From Sandaracinaceae bacterium (GTDB lineage Bacteria > Myxococcota_A > Polyangia > Polyangiales > Houyiibacteriaceae): DNA of 7,090 nucleotides. Below the pieces are notes generated by a model. That model had not been told where the DNA came from, made no database searches, and saw only the letters and a list, made by a program, of their open reading frames with translations. The DNA lies in NCBI GenBank assembly GCA_012514415.1, contig JAAZAH010000265.1:1-7090 (forward strand), written 5' to 3'. Each line of letters begins with the position of its first letter. Positions within the stretch are counted from its first letter, which is position 1. Positions 1-6,074 of this stretch are shown piece after piece. The position numbers and the translations under genes were made by a program.

Positions 1-172
1 CGCGCGTCACCGCAAGGAGCGATGTCGCCGAACATGCGACGAGACCACCGATGAACCCTCCTCCGGGGTGATTGTGACCGCGAAGGACGATCCAGCCCGC
101 AAGGATGAGCATCGCCGGGTAGAGGGCCCTCGTCGTGACCTCGAGGATGAGCGGGCGCTTCACATCCATCAT
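1..172 (-). CDS. mrpB: Na+/H+ antiporter subunit MrpB/MnhB, N-terminal part
   Basis: MrpB is a small integral-membrane subunit of the multi-subunit Mrp (Mnh) Na+(K+)/H+ antiporter; it docks against MrpA in the inner membrane. Only the first 57 codons are in the window and the gene runs off the left edge. The translation begins MMDVKRPLILEVTTRALYP, continues with a hydrophobic helix (about residues 19-30), and then shows the family signature RGHNHPGGGFIGGL (about 32-45), the charged loop and start of the next helix seen in MnhB proteins. The ATG at 172-170 overlaps the mrpA stop codon in the string ATGA, and a GAGGAG Shine-Dalgarno sits five bases upstream inside mrpA; a second in-frame ATG follows immediately. 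The 4-base overlap implies coupled translation with mrpA. The identification is firm; the remaining length cannot be judged. Confidence 0.93.
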   Translation of the reverse strand, partial: MMDVKRPLILEVTTRALYPAMLILAGWIVLRGHNHPGGGFIGGLVACSATSLLAVTR

Positions 173-2478
173 GACGACTCCTCATTTCGGCGGCGCAGAC
201 GCAGATGACGGAGCATCGGAAAAACGGCGAGGAGGGTGAGCGCAAGCACGGTGATTTCGCCGAGCGTATCGATCGCGCGAAAATCGACGAGGATCGCGTT
301 GACGACATTGGAGGCGCGCGCGCTTGTGGCGCTCTCTTTTGCGACGAACTCGGTGAGCGCAGGATCGGGTTCGGTCGTCAGGAGCGTGGTGAGGATCAGC
401 GTCGTGAGCGCTCCCGCCACAAAAAGCGACGTGAACACGCGGAGCGGCGAAAAGCTCACTCGGAAGGCGCCCAGCTCGAGCTTTCGAACGCGCAGGAGCA
501 CCGACGCGAGGACAACGACGAGGACCACCTCGACCGTAAACTGCGTCATCGCGAGATCGGGCGCGCCCATGAAGAGGAAAATCAGCGCGAGGCCAAAACC
601 GATGAGTCCGCTGATCAAAAAGACGAGGAAGGAGTCCCGCACCATGGTCATGGCAAGTGAGCTCGCCACGATGAGGAGCGTTGAGAACACAACGACCGTC
701 GCCGCACCACTCCATTCGAATTGAAGATCCTCGACCATACGCGCCGGGAGCGAGGCCAACGACTCGGGCATCAATCCGAGGATGACAACCATCAGGAGCC
801 CAAAGAAGAGCACCAGGACGAGTGAATAATGCGTGAGCCGCCCGTTCTGAACACGACGAGTGAGCCACGAAGAGAACGAGACGAGATTGGCGAGAGAGCG
901 CTCATGATGCGCCGCGGCGCGGAAGTTTTCCGGAAGCCGATAGCGGTCGAGGAATTGATGGATCTTCTCCCAGAAGACGAAGACGATCGCCCCGAGTGAG
1001 AAGACCGCGCCGAGACCGAGGAGGCTCGAATCGTGCTCGCCATAGATCAGGTGATCGAAATAGACGTTTGGCCGAATGCCCTCAGCCGCCGCCCCAATGA
1101 TGGGCGCCGCAAAATCAGGGCGGACCCCAAAGACGATGCCGACACCCGCGAGGAGGATGGGCGGAAGCCTCATGGAATAGGGACCGTCTTGAATCTCTTG
1201 CGGGATGCGTGATCCGCCCTGCCTCCAAAAAACGCGGATCGCCGCGATGCCCGCAACGGCGACTGTCATCGCGCTCACCGGGATGCTGATATAGCCTGCC
1301 CAGGTAAAGAGCTCATGCTGCCCTTCCGCCATCGCCATGAGCTGTTTGGCAAAATAACCGAATGAAAACGGGAGGCCTCCCATCGAAAGCGCGGCAAGGA
1401 GGGCCCCTCCGGCGGACCATGGGAGCCTCGGCGCAAGCCCCGAGAGATGACCGATATCGCGCGTACCCGTGCAGTGGTCGATGTTGCCTGCGACGAAGAA
1501 AAGTGGGGCCTTATAGAGCGCATGGGCAAGAACATAAGCCGAGACCGCGAGGGCCGACTCATCGCCCGGGAGGCCGATGAGCATGAACATCATCCCAAGC
1601 GCCGAGACAGTCGACCACGCGAGGATCCGCTTGAGATCGCGCTCGAAGATCGTCTGGAACATCGCCCAGACCGACGTGATTCCGCCCACACCGATGAGGA
1701 GATATTGCCAGAGCACTTCATCGGAGTAGACGATGTTGAAGCGCGCGAGCAGATACACCCCGAGCTTGACCATCGTCGCCGAGTGGAGATAGGCACTCGC
1801 GGGCGTGGGTGCCGCCATGGCGTTGGGGAGCCAAAAATGAAAAGGGAGCTGCGCCGATTTCGTGAAGGCTCCGACAATAAGGCAAAGCATCGCCGAGATG
1901 AAACGCGGATCGTCCGCGAAGCTCGGGCTCGCCTCGATAATTCGCTGAATCGAATAGCTCCCCGCCATCTCGCCAAGAAGCAGGAATCCGACCAGTAGAA
2001 CGAAACCGCCGCCAAAGGTGATGATCATCGCCTGACGCGCCGAATCGAGGCTCGGCGTCCGCTCGTGGTGGAACGCAATGATCATGAACGAGGAAATGCT
2101 CGTCAGCTCCCAAAAGGCGTAGAGCACGATCAGGTTGTCGATGCTGACGGAGCCGAGCATCCCGATCATGAAGACGAGGAGCCATAAAAAGAGCCGCTCA
2201 CGCTCTCGGTCAGCCGCGAGGTAGCCGGCCGCATAAACAAAAACCGCCGCGCCGACGCCTGTAATCAGGAGGATGAACTGAAGCGCGAGGCCATCGATAT
2301 AGAAGTCGAGGTCGACACCAAGCGACGGCGCCCAGTCGAGGGTGCGAACAATCGGGAGATCACCCGACATCAACGCCCGAGCCGCGAGGATGAAGAGGAA
2401 CGCGGGAATGAGGGCGAGGAACCCGAGGCGCGAAGTGCCTGCTCTGCTTGACGGCGTGAGAGAGTGGAGGCTCACCAA
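169..2478 (-). CDS. mrpA: Na+/H+ antiporter subunit MrpA/MnhA (NuoL-like, with MbhD and MbhE domains)
   Basis: MrpA is the largest, proton-conducting subunit of the Mrp antiporter, homologous to NuoL of complex I, and acts in the inner membrane. The 769-residue product has the NuoL-like proton-transporting domain at about 50-420, with the conserved helix glutamate in FWELTS (E124), the GAFTKSAQLPFHFWLP lysine (K207), the APTPASAYLHSATMVK stretch (224-238) and K283 in DLKRILAWST. An MbhD/DUF4040 domain follows, with GAPDLAMTQFTVE at 638-650. The C-terminal MbhE domain carries NVVNAILVDFRAIDTLGEIT at 724-743, almost identical to the classic MrpA ending. The length is near the lower end of the family. 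The start is TTG at 2478 or, more likely, GTG at 2475, which lies six bases after a GGGG; an in-frame TGA at 2500-2502 excludes a longer protein. Either start leaves out much of the usual first transmembrane helix. The gene overlaps mrpB by four bases, and its promoter is probably in the 285-bp gap upstream. Confidence 0.96.
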   Translation of the reverse strand: MVSLHSLTPSSRAGTSRLGFLALIPAFLFILAARALMSGDLPIVRTLDWAPSLGVDLDFYIDGLALQFILLITGVGAAVFVYAAGYLAADRERERLFLWLLVFMIGMLGSVSIDNLIVLYAFWELTSISSFMIIAFHHERTPSLDSARQAMIITFGGGFVLLVGFLLLGEMAGSYSIQRIIEASPSFADDPRFISAMLCLIVGAFTKSAQLPFHFWLPNAMAAPTPASAYLHSATMVKLGVYLLARFNIVYSDEVLWQYLLIGVGGITSVWAMFQTIFERDLKRILAWSTVSALGMMFMLIGLPGDESALAVSAYVLAHALYKAPLFFVAGNIDHCTGTRDIGHLSGLAPRLPWSAGGALLAALSMGGLPFSFGYFAKQLMAMAEGQHELFTWAGYISIPVSAMTVAVAGIAAIRVFWRQGGSRIPQEIQDGPYSMRLPPILLAGVGIVFGVRPDFAAPIIGAAAEGIRPNVYFDHLIYGEHDSSLLGLGAVFSLGAIVFVFWEKIHQFLDRYRLPENFRAAAHHERSLANLVSFSSWLTRRVQNGRLTHYSLVLVLFFGLLMVVILGLMPESLASLPARMVEDLQFEWSGAATVVVFSTLLIVASSLAMTMVRDSFLVFLISGLIGFGLALIFLFMGAPDLAMTQFTVEVVLVVVLASVLLRVRKLELGAFRVSFSPLRVFTSLFVAGALTTLILTTLLTTEPDPALTEFVAKESATSARASNVVNAILVDFRAIDTLGEITVLALTLLAVFPMLRHLRLRRRNEESS
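178..183 (-). promoter_or_regulatory. Ribosome binding site of mrpB
   Basis: The minus strand reads GAGGAG here, followed by a five-base spacer and the ATG at 172. It lies inside the last codons of mrpA. It supports the ATG at 172 as the start, and means mrpB can be initiated by ribosomes terminating on mrpA. Confidence 0.7.
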
Positions 2479-2481
2479 GAT

Positions 2482-2485
2482 CCCC
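2482..2485 (-). promoter_or_regulatory. Probable ribosome binding site of mrpA
   Basis: GGGG on the minus strand lies six bases before the GTG at 2475 but only three before the TTG at 2478. The spacing favours GTG as the initiation codon, which would make the protein one residue shorter. The match to a Shine-Dalgarno is short, so this is a weak call. Confidence 0.4.
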
Positions 2486-2709
2486 AGGATCGTCAGAAAT
2501 CAGATGAATTCAGATGGTTCCCCAAGCGCCCTCAACTACGGACATTCCACCCTTTGGAAAACCCAACCGTCTCATCACGCGTGGATGCCCCGGCTGAGAC
2601 GAAGCTGCCCTATGGCGTGTCCGCCCCGGCGCGCCACTCCAATCGGCAAAAAGGGAACTGTACCTGCCTCTAGCGTTAGCCTCATTTTGTCGATCGCGCC
2701 ACTCGGGAT

Positions 2710-2715
2710 TGTCAA
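2710..2715 (-). promoter_or_regulatory. Candidate -35 element for the mrp operon
   Basis: The minus strand reads TTGACA, a perfect match to the sigma-70-type -35 consensus, at the edge of the AT-rich part of the gap. No good -10 hexamer lies 16-18 bases downstream; the nearest plausible one is CAAAAT after about 20 bases, which is too far for a strong promoter. It could be real with a poor -10, or a chance match in AT-rich sequence. Confidence 0.3.
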
Positions 2716-2728
2716 AATTTCAAAATTT
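2713..2728. repeat. Tandem 8-bp repeat CAAAATTT x2
   Basis: CAAAATTT occurs twice in direct succession on the plus strand, and each unit contains the palindrome AAATTT. It overlaps the TTGACA hexamer read on the minus strand. Two adjacent identical half-sites in a promoter region are typical of a binding site for a dimeric regulator or an UP-like AT-rich element; which one cannot be told from sequence alone. Confidence 0.6.
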
Positions 2729-2763
2729 GTACCCCGGCACACATTTTCCCTGATGCGCTCCTC

Positions 2764-4137
2764 TCAAGGATCGAGCCCAAGTGCCGTTCGAAGAAGTGAG
2801 AGGGTCTCCACCGGTTGTTCGGCCGATTTTCCAACCTCGATGAGCTCGAGATCCAAAAGACGACTGAACTCCCTCACGCGTTCACCATCTCCGAAGCTCA
2901 GCGCCCTCCGCGAGCCCCCGAGAAGCGTGCCGATGAGCGGCGCCGAAATCGCACCATCCGGAATCGCGTAGAGCTCAAGCTCGATGCCACCGACCCGAAT
3001 CCGGCCCAACTCGCCAAATAGCCACTCCTCGAGCTGGAGCGGGGCGACCGCGGGTGGAATGAACTCCGGAAGCAGCTCGAGCGTACGGACGAAGCGGTTC
3101 AGCTCCCTCAGCTGATGCCCGATGAGTCCAAGTCGCGGGATCCCGCTCAGCCCCTCGCGGCGAAGTCGCAGGATCCCCGCACGGAGGGCGAGCTCCTCGG
3201 ACTCATCCGCGTAGAGCCTGAGGTTCATCGACGCTTCATCGACCTCAACCACCCCCGTCTCGAGCAGGAGCGCGAGCATCTCGAGAATCTCAAGATCGGT
3301 TGAATCGAAGAGATCGAGGATCTCGCGGCGCAGATGCGGGATCTCGAGACGCGCATTCAGCGCCTGCGCAAGCGGCGGCAATTCGAGCTCGCCGAGGACG
3401 GAACGATAACGCGCGTGCTCGCGTGGCAGAGAGGCGACGATCTTTCGCGTCTCGTCGAGGTGACGCACCCCCTCCATTAAGAGCGCATCGACGGAAGAAT
3501 CGAGCGCGCCTCCCGCAGGTCGGTCGGGGCGAAAAACAAAGCGGCCTTCGCTCAGCGCGAGGAGGCGATAGAAGGCTTTTTCGCCCGAGGCATAGCCTTG
3601 AACGGCGTGGACGACGCGCCCATCGGCGAAACCGATCTCACCGGCGAGCCGCTCGCCCTCGAGTCGCAAAAGACCCGTTCGCTTATTCGCCGCAAAAACC
3701 TGAAGAAGGTCGAAGAGACTCACCTGCGAGAGCTCTCCCCGAAGTTCGACGGCCTCTCCGGGTGAGAAGCGCTTTTCGAGCGCGGCCTCGAAGATGGCGA
3801 TGAGCTCGGCAATCCGGCGCGGCTTCACGATGGGCCGCGCGCGAGAGTCGATGGCGGCGATATGACCAAGCTCGCCGCTCCCCATCACGTAGATCTCGGC
3901 CTCTTCGGTCCGCGGATGGTTCTTGAGGAGGTCGATGGCGAGGCGAATGTCGAGAACGTCGAGCGAAGCGTCGATCAGGATCAGGTTCGCGCCGAACTCG
4001 ACCGCGGCGCCCGCGATTTCCATGCCTTGTTCAACCGCGGTGATCGCATAGCCGCGCTCATGCAGCGCTTCGAGGAGTTCGTCATCGCGCCCTTCGGCGG
4101 TACTCGCGTAAAGCAGCCTCTTTTCGCTCGGGCTCAC
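2764..4137 (-). CDS. Receiver-like / DUF4388 (PATAN-type) protein with a possible pseudo-GTPase C-terminus
   Basis: This is a cytoplasmic signalling protein of 457 residues with no signal peptide or membrane helix. Residues 5-122 look like a response-regulator receiver: D56 in NLILIDASL sits at the phospho-acceptor position and K105 in RPIVKP at the conserved lysine, but the N-terminal acidic pair is missing (YASTAE). Residues about 130-205 form a DUF4388 domain (GELSQVSLFDLLQVFAANKRTG start, then GEIGFADGRVVHA and YRLLALSEGRFVF). Residues 272-300 resemble the winged-helix segment that often follows it. The C-terminal part (about 333-440) has the outline of an MglA/CvnD-type small GTPase: RLGLIGHQLRELNRFVRTL at the P-loop position without GKT, then IRVGGIELELYAIPDG at the DxxG position. 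The start is GTG at 4137, overlapping the upstream stop as GTGA, with GGAGAG six bases before it. Domains 1 and 2 are fairly sure; the GTPase likeness is inference. Partner and output are unknown. Confidence 0.85.
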   Translation of the reverse strand: MSPSEKRLLYASTAEGRDDELLEALHERGYAITAVEQGMEIAGAAVEFGANLILIDASLDVLDIRLAIDLLKNHPRTEEAEIYVMGSGELGHIAAIDSRARPIVKPRRIAELIAIFEAALEKRFSPGEAVELRGELSQVSLFDLLQVFAANKRTGLLRLEGERLAGEIGFADGRVVHAVQGYASGEKAFYRLLALSEGRFVFRPDRPAGGALDSSVDALLMEGVRHLDETRKIVASLPREHARYRSVLGELELPPLAQALNARLEIPHLRREILDLFDSTDLEILEMLALLLETGVVEVDEASMNLRLYADESEELALRAGILRLRREGLSGIPRLGLIGHQLRELNRFVRTLELLPEFIPPAVAPLQLEEWLFGELGRIRVGGIELELYAIPDGAISAPLIGTLLGGSRRALSFGDGERVREFSRLLDLELIEVGKSAEQPVETLSLLRTALGLDP

Positions 4138-5945
4138 GCTTCGCTCTCCGGTTGAAGGTGGTACTCGCGTTGAAGCGCCACGAAGAGCGCATCGACGAGA
4201 TCGAGCTCGGACGAATGAAAGACGGTGATCCCCGACGAAGCGCGCCGATAGATGAGGGCGTAGCCTCCAAGATCGGTCAGCGCGATAAAGAAACCGATCT
4301 GCTCGAGCCTCGGATCGCGCACCTCGAGATCAAACCCCCGGCCGTCAAAATCGCCGAGCTTTCCGATGCGGATCCCGCCAGCGCTCGGAGATGGAAGCGC
4401 ACGCGCGATCGCTTCTGGGATGCCGCCCGCGCCACCGAGATAGACGGTGCCCGCTTTGCATTGATGCGCGATCGTGGCCGCCACCTCGGCGCCCATCCGC
4501 GCGACAACCGCTTCGGGAAGCGTCGCGCGTCCCGAAAAAGCATTCCATCCCTCGGCATGAGGCGCCGCCTCGCCCTCGTCTTCGTCGTCGATAAGATGCT
4601 CGAGTAGCGGCCAGAGCTCCTGCTCTCGGAGGCCAGCGCGCCGCCGAACCGTCTCTCCCGCCTGCTCGCTCCTCCGCCGGACGGCGCTCAGCAGCCTCCC
4701 GAGATCGGCGCCATCGCCCGGATATGCCGCGACGCCGAGCACCGGCTCGGCGAGGTGCCGCGGAACACCTTCTTCTTCGAGGACCCGAGCGCACGCGCTC
4801 CGGACGCGCCGTCTCACCACGTTGGCGCCAAGGAGATCCGTCTCCGGGAGCAGGACGTAGTATTCATCGTCCTCCACGCGCGCGAGGATATCCCCTCCCC
4901 GAATCCCCTCGAGGATGCCATCGGCCGTCGCCCTCCGCAGCTGCGCGATCTGTTCATAGGAGAGCGTCTTCTTCAGCTCGTCGAGTCCATCAAAGCTTAC
5001 CGTGAGCAGCGCGAAATTTCGGTGGTAACGCTTTGCTCGATCGATCTCGCGCCCGGCAATATCCCCGAAATACGCGAAGGTATACGCGCTTGTCTCGGGG
5101 TCTTTGATGCCGGCTCGCGCGATCGCGTCGACCTTACGAGCCGCCGTGAGGGCGGCCACGCCGAGGCCAGCGAGGTTTTCGAGTGATTCGCGCGCAGCGT
5201 TTGAAAGCGGCGCGCCGAGATCGAGACGCATGTGCCCGAGCACCTCGTAATCGCCGATCAGATCGACAAAAGCGCGCGTCCCCTCGACGCGCACGGGCGA
5301 GACCGGATCGATCGCTTTCAGATCGTCTTCGTCAAGGCGGAGCGGATGTTCTTCGGCAGCGCCCCGCGCGAAGACTCGTTCGAAGCGTTGGCTCGAGACA
5401 GGAAGGTAGATCGATCCCGCTCTCGCATCGAGTTCGCCAAGCGCCGCATCGAGCAGTCCCCTTGAGAGGGGACGCATATCGACTTCAGAAATGAAGGCGG
5501 CGGAGCGGGCATAGCTTGCCGAGCGCCGCCGACTTTTGGCCTCGTCGGCGAGGAGGCGCTCGCGTTCACGGACAAGAAGTTTTCGCTCTCGTGCGCGATC
5601 GGCGGCGAGAAGGACGGCATCGCCCGTAAGCGGAAGCACGATCGTGTGGAGGACTCCGAGCGCCGATGCGTGCGCCGTTTCCTCAATCTGGGCCGGCGCG
5701 CTCATCACGATCACCTCGGTCATCGGATGAAGGGCACGCACATGGTGGACGAGTGCGAGCCCATCGCCCCGCGGCAATGACAGCGAGATGAAGATGGCGT
5801 CGAAATTCTCTTCTGTCAGACGGGAGAGCGCGCGATTGACATCGGCGAAGACCTCGATCGAGTCGCCATGATCCACAAGGACGCGCTCGATGAGCGCTCC
5901 GTCGTTGGATTCACCGGGGACGACGATGGCGCGGAGGCTCAACAT
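4134..5945 (-). CDS. Degenerate receiver - GAF-like - degenerate GGDEF signalling protein
   Basis: This is a cytoplasmic 603-residue protein. Residues 3-120 have the receiver fold pattern, but the phospho-acceptor aspartate is replaced by serine (S54 in FDAIFISLSLP), the N-terminal acidic pair is missing (VVPGE) and the conserved lysine is leucine (L104 in VLPL); S82 remains. Residues about 115-145 are charged and helical, a likely linker. Residues about 150-270 are GAF-like, judged only by layout. Residues 282-435 are a GGDEF domain: DPETSAYTFAYF matches the usual opening, and GVAAYPGDGAD the usual closing. The catalytic GGDEF motif reads EDDEY (358-362), so cyclase activity is unlikely, while the RxxD of the inhibitory c-di-GMP site is present at 349-352, five residues upstream as usual. 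An acidic linker (453-459) leads to a 130-residue C-terminal domain I do not recognise. ATG at 5945 is the only start after an in-frame TGA at 5957-5955; it has no strong ribosome binding site. The stop overlaps the next gene as GTGA, so the two products are probably made together. Confidence 0.88.
   Translation of the reverse strand: MLSLRAIVVPGESNDGALIERVLVDHGDSIEVFADVNRALSRLTEENFDAIFISLSLPRGDGLALVHHVRALHPMTEVIVMSAPAQIEETAHASALGVLHTIVLPLTGDAVLLAADRARERKLLVRERERLLADEAKSRRRSASYARSAAFISEVDMRPLSRGLLDAALGELDARAGSIYLPVSSQRFERVFARGAAEEHPLRLDEDDLKAIDPVSPVRVEGTRAFVDLIGDYEVLGHMRLDLGAPLSNAARESLENLAGLGVAALTAARKVDAIARAGIKDPETSAYTFAYFGDIAGREIDRAKRYHRNFALLTVSFDGLDELKKTLSYEQIAQLRRATADGILEGIRGGDILARVEDDEYYVLLPETDLLGANVVRRRVRSACARVLEEEGVPRHLAEPVLGVAAYPGDGADLGRLLSAVRRRSEQAGETVRRRAGLREQELWPLLEHLIDDEDEGEAAPHAEGWNAFSGRATLPEAVVARMGAEVAATIAHQCKAGTVYLGGAGGIPEAIARALPSPSAGGIRIGKLGDFDGRGFDLEVRDPRLEQIGFFIALTDLGGYALIYRRASSGITVFHSSELDLVDALFVALQREYHLQPESEA
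4144..4149 (-). promoter_or_regulatory. Ribosome binding site of the DUF4388 gene
   Basis: The minus strand reads GGAGAG, then six bases, then the GTG at 4137. It lies within the last codons of the upstream gene and decides in favour of the GTG start, which gives the 4-base GTGA overlap. Confidence 0.65.
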
Positions 5946-5954
5946 CAGCTCGTC

Positions 5955-5999
5955 TCATCGACGCGCGCACGCGCCCGCCTCTGGTTCTCGGGATTTCAT
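5955..5999 (-). other. Possible 14-codon upstream reading frame
   Basis: An ATG at 5999-5997 opens a 14-residue frame (MKSREPEAGACARR) ending in TGA at 5957-5955, nine bases before the ATG of the 603-residue gene. If transcription begins near 6008, as the candidate -10 suggests, this would be the first start codon on the transcript. There is no ribosome binding site and no amino-acid bias typical of an attenuation leader, so it may be chance. Confidence 0.2.
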
Positions 6000-6011
6000 G
6001 GGAAACTCGAG

Positions 6012-6024
6012 GGGAGGATAGCGC
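6012..6024 (-). repeat. 13-bp intergenic repeat, copy 1
   Basis: GGGAGGATAGCGC on the plus strand (GCGCTATCCTCCC on the coding strand) matches 6876-6888 exactly and in the same orientation. It lies 66 bases before the ATG of the 603-residue gene. Confidence 0.75.
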
Positions 6025-6043
6025 CCTCATCCCGACTTGGCCA
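6015..6043 (-). promoter_or_regulatory. Candidate promoter of the signalling gene pair
   Basis: The minus strand reads TGGCCA (6043-6038; four of six matches to TTGACA), a 17-base spacer, and TATCCT (6020-6015; four of six matches to TATAAT, within GCGCTATCCTCCC). A transcript would start near 6008 and give a leader of roughly 60 bases before the ATG at 5945. The same GCGCTATCCTCCC string recurs in the next gap to the right, which strengthens the -10 but not the -35. Confidence 0.4.
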
Positions 6044-6074
6044 TCCAGAACTCGAGGCCCGACGCGCGCGCAAA

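Larger units (their letters stand above)
2479..2763. other. Intergenic region upstream of mrpA (285 bp)
   Basis: This is the longest non-coding stretch in the window, between the stop of the DUF4388 gene and mrpA. The half near 2690-2760 is clearly richer in A and T than the flanking genes and contains a tandem 8-base repeat (2713-2728) and a TTGACA hexamer (2710-2715). I see no convincing rho-independent terminator for the upstream gene: no GC stem followed by a T run on the minus strand. Two very short minus-strand reading frames are present: 36 codons starting at ATG 2686-2684, whose TGA is followed at once (TGATG) by a 21-codon frame. Neither has a recognisable product or a good ribosome binding site. 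The region probably holds the mrp promoter and a long 5' leader. Confidence 0.6.
5946..6074. other. Intergenic region upstream of the signalling gene pair (129 bp)
   Basis: This gap separates the unknown membrane protein from the receiver/GGDEF-like gene. It holds one copy of the 13-bp repeat with a candidate promoter, and the 14-codon frame. No rho-independent terminator for the membrane-protein gene is visible. The gap suggests that the signalling pair is its own transcription unit. Confidence 0.5.

Noticed and set aside
182..868. A 228-codon minus-strand frame overlapping the 3' part of mrpA
   Set aside because: It is an alternate frame of the MbhD/MbhE-coding region; the mrpA frame matches the family to its last residues, and this one is rich in R, H and A with no motif.
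1447..1998. A 183-codon plus-strand frame inside mrpA
   Set aside because: It lies wholly antisense to the conserved NuoL-like core of MrpA, and its composition is charged and repetitive like the other shadows.
2621..2640. GC-rich palindrome GGCGCGCC as a possible terminator of the DUF4388 gene
   Set aside because: The palindrome is only eight bases, has no loop and no following T run, and lies over 120 bases past the stop codon.
2342..2971. A 209-codon plus-strand frame spanning the mrpA upstream gap
   Set aside because: It overlaps the ends of two well-supported minus-strand genes, has low-complexity R/S/P-rich translation, no domain, and no credible ribosome binding site; it runs through the probable promoter region.
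4134..5945. Calling the 603-residue protein an active diguanylate cyclase
   Set aside because: The GGDEF motif reads EDDEY, with both glycines needed for GTP binding replaced.
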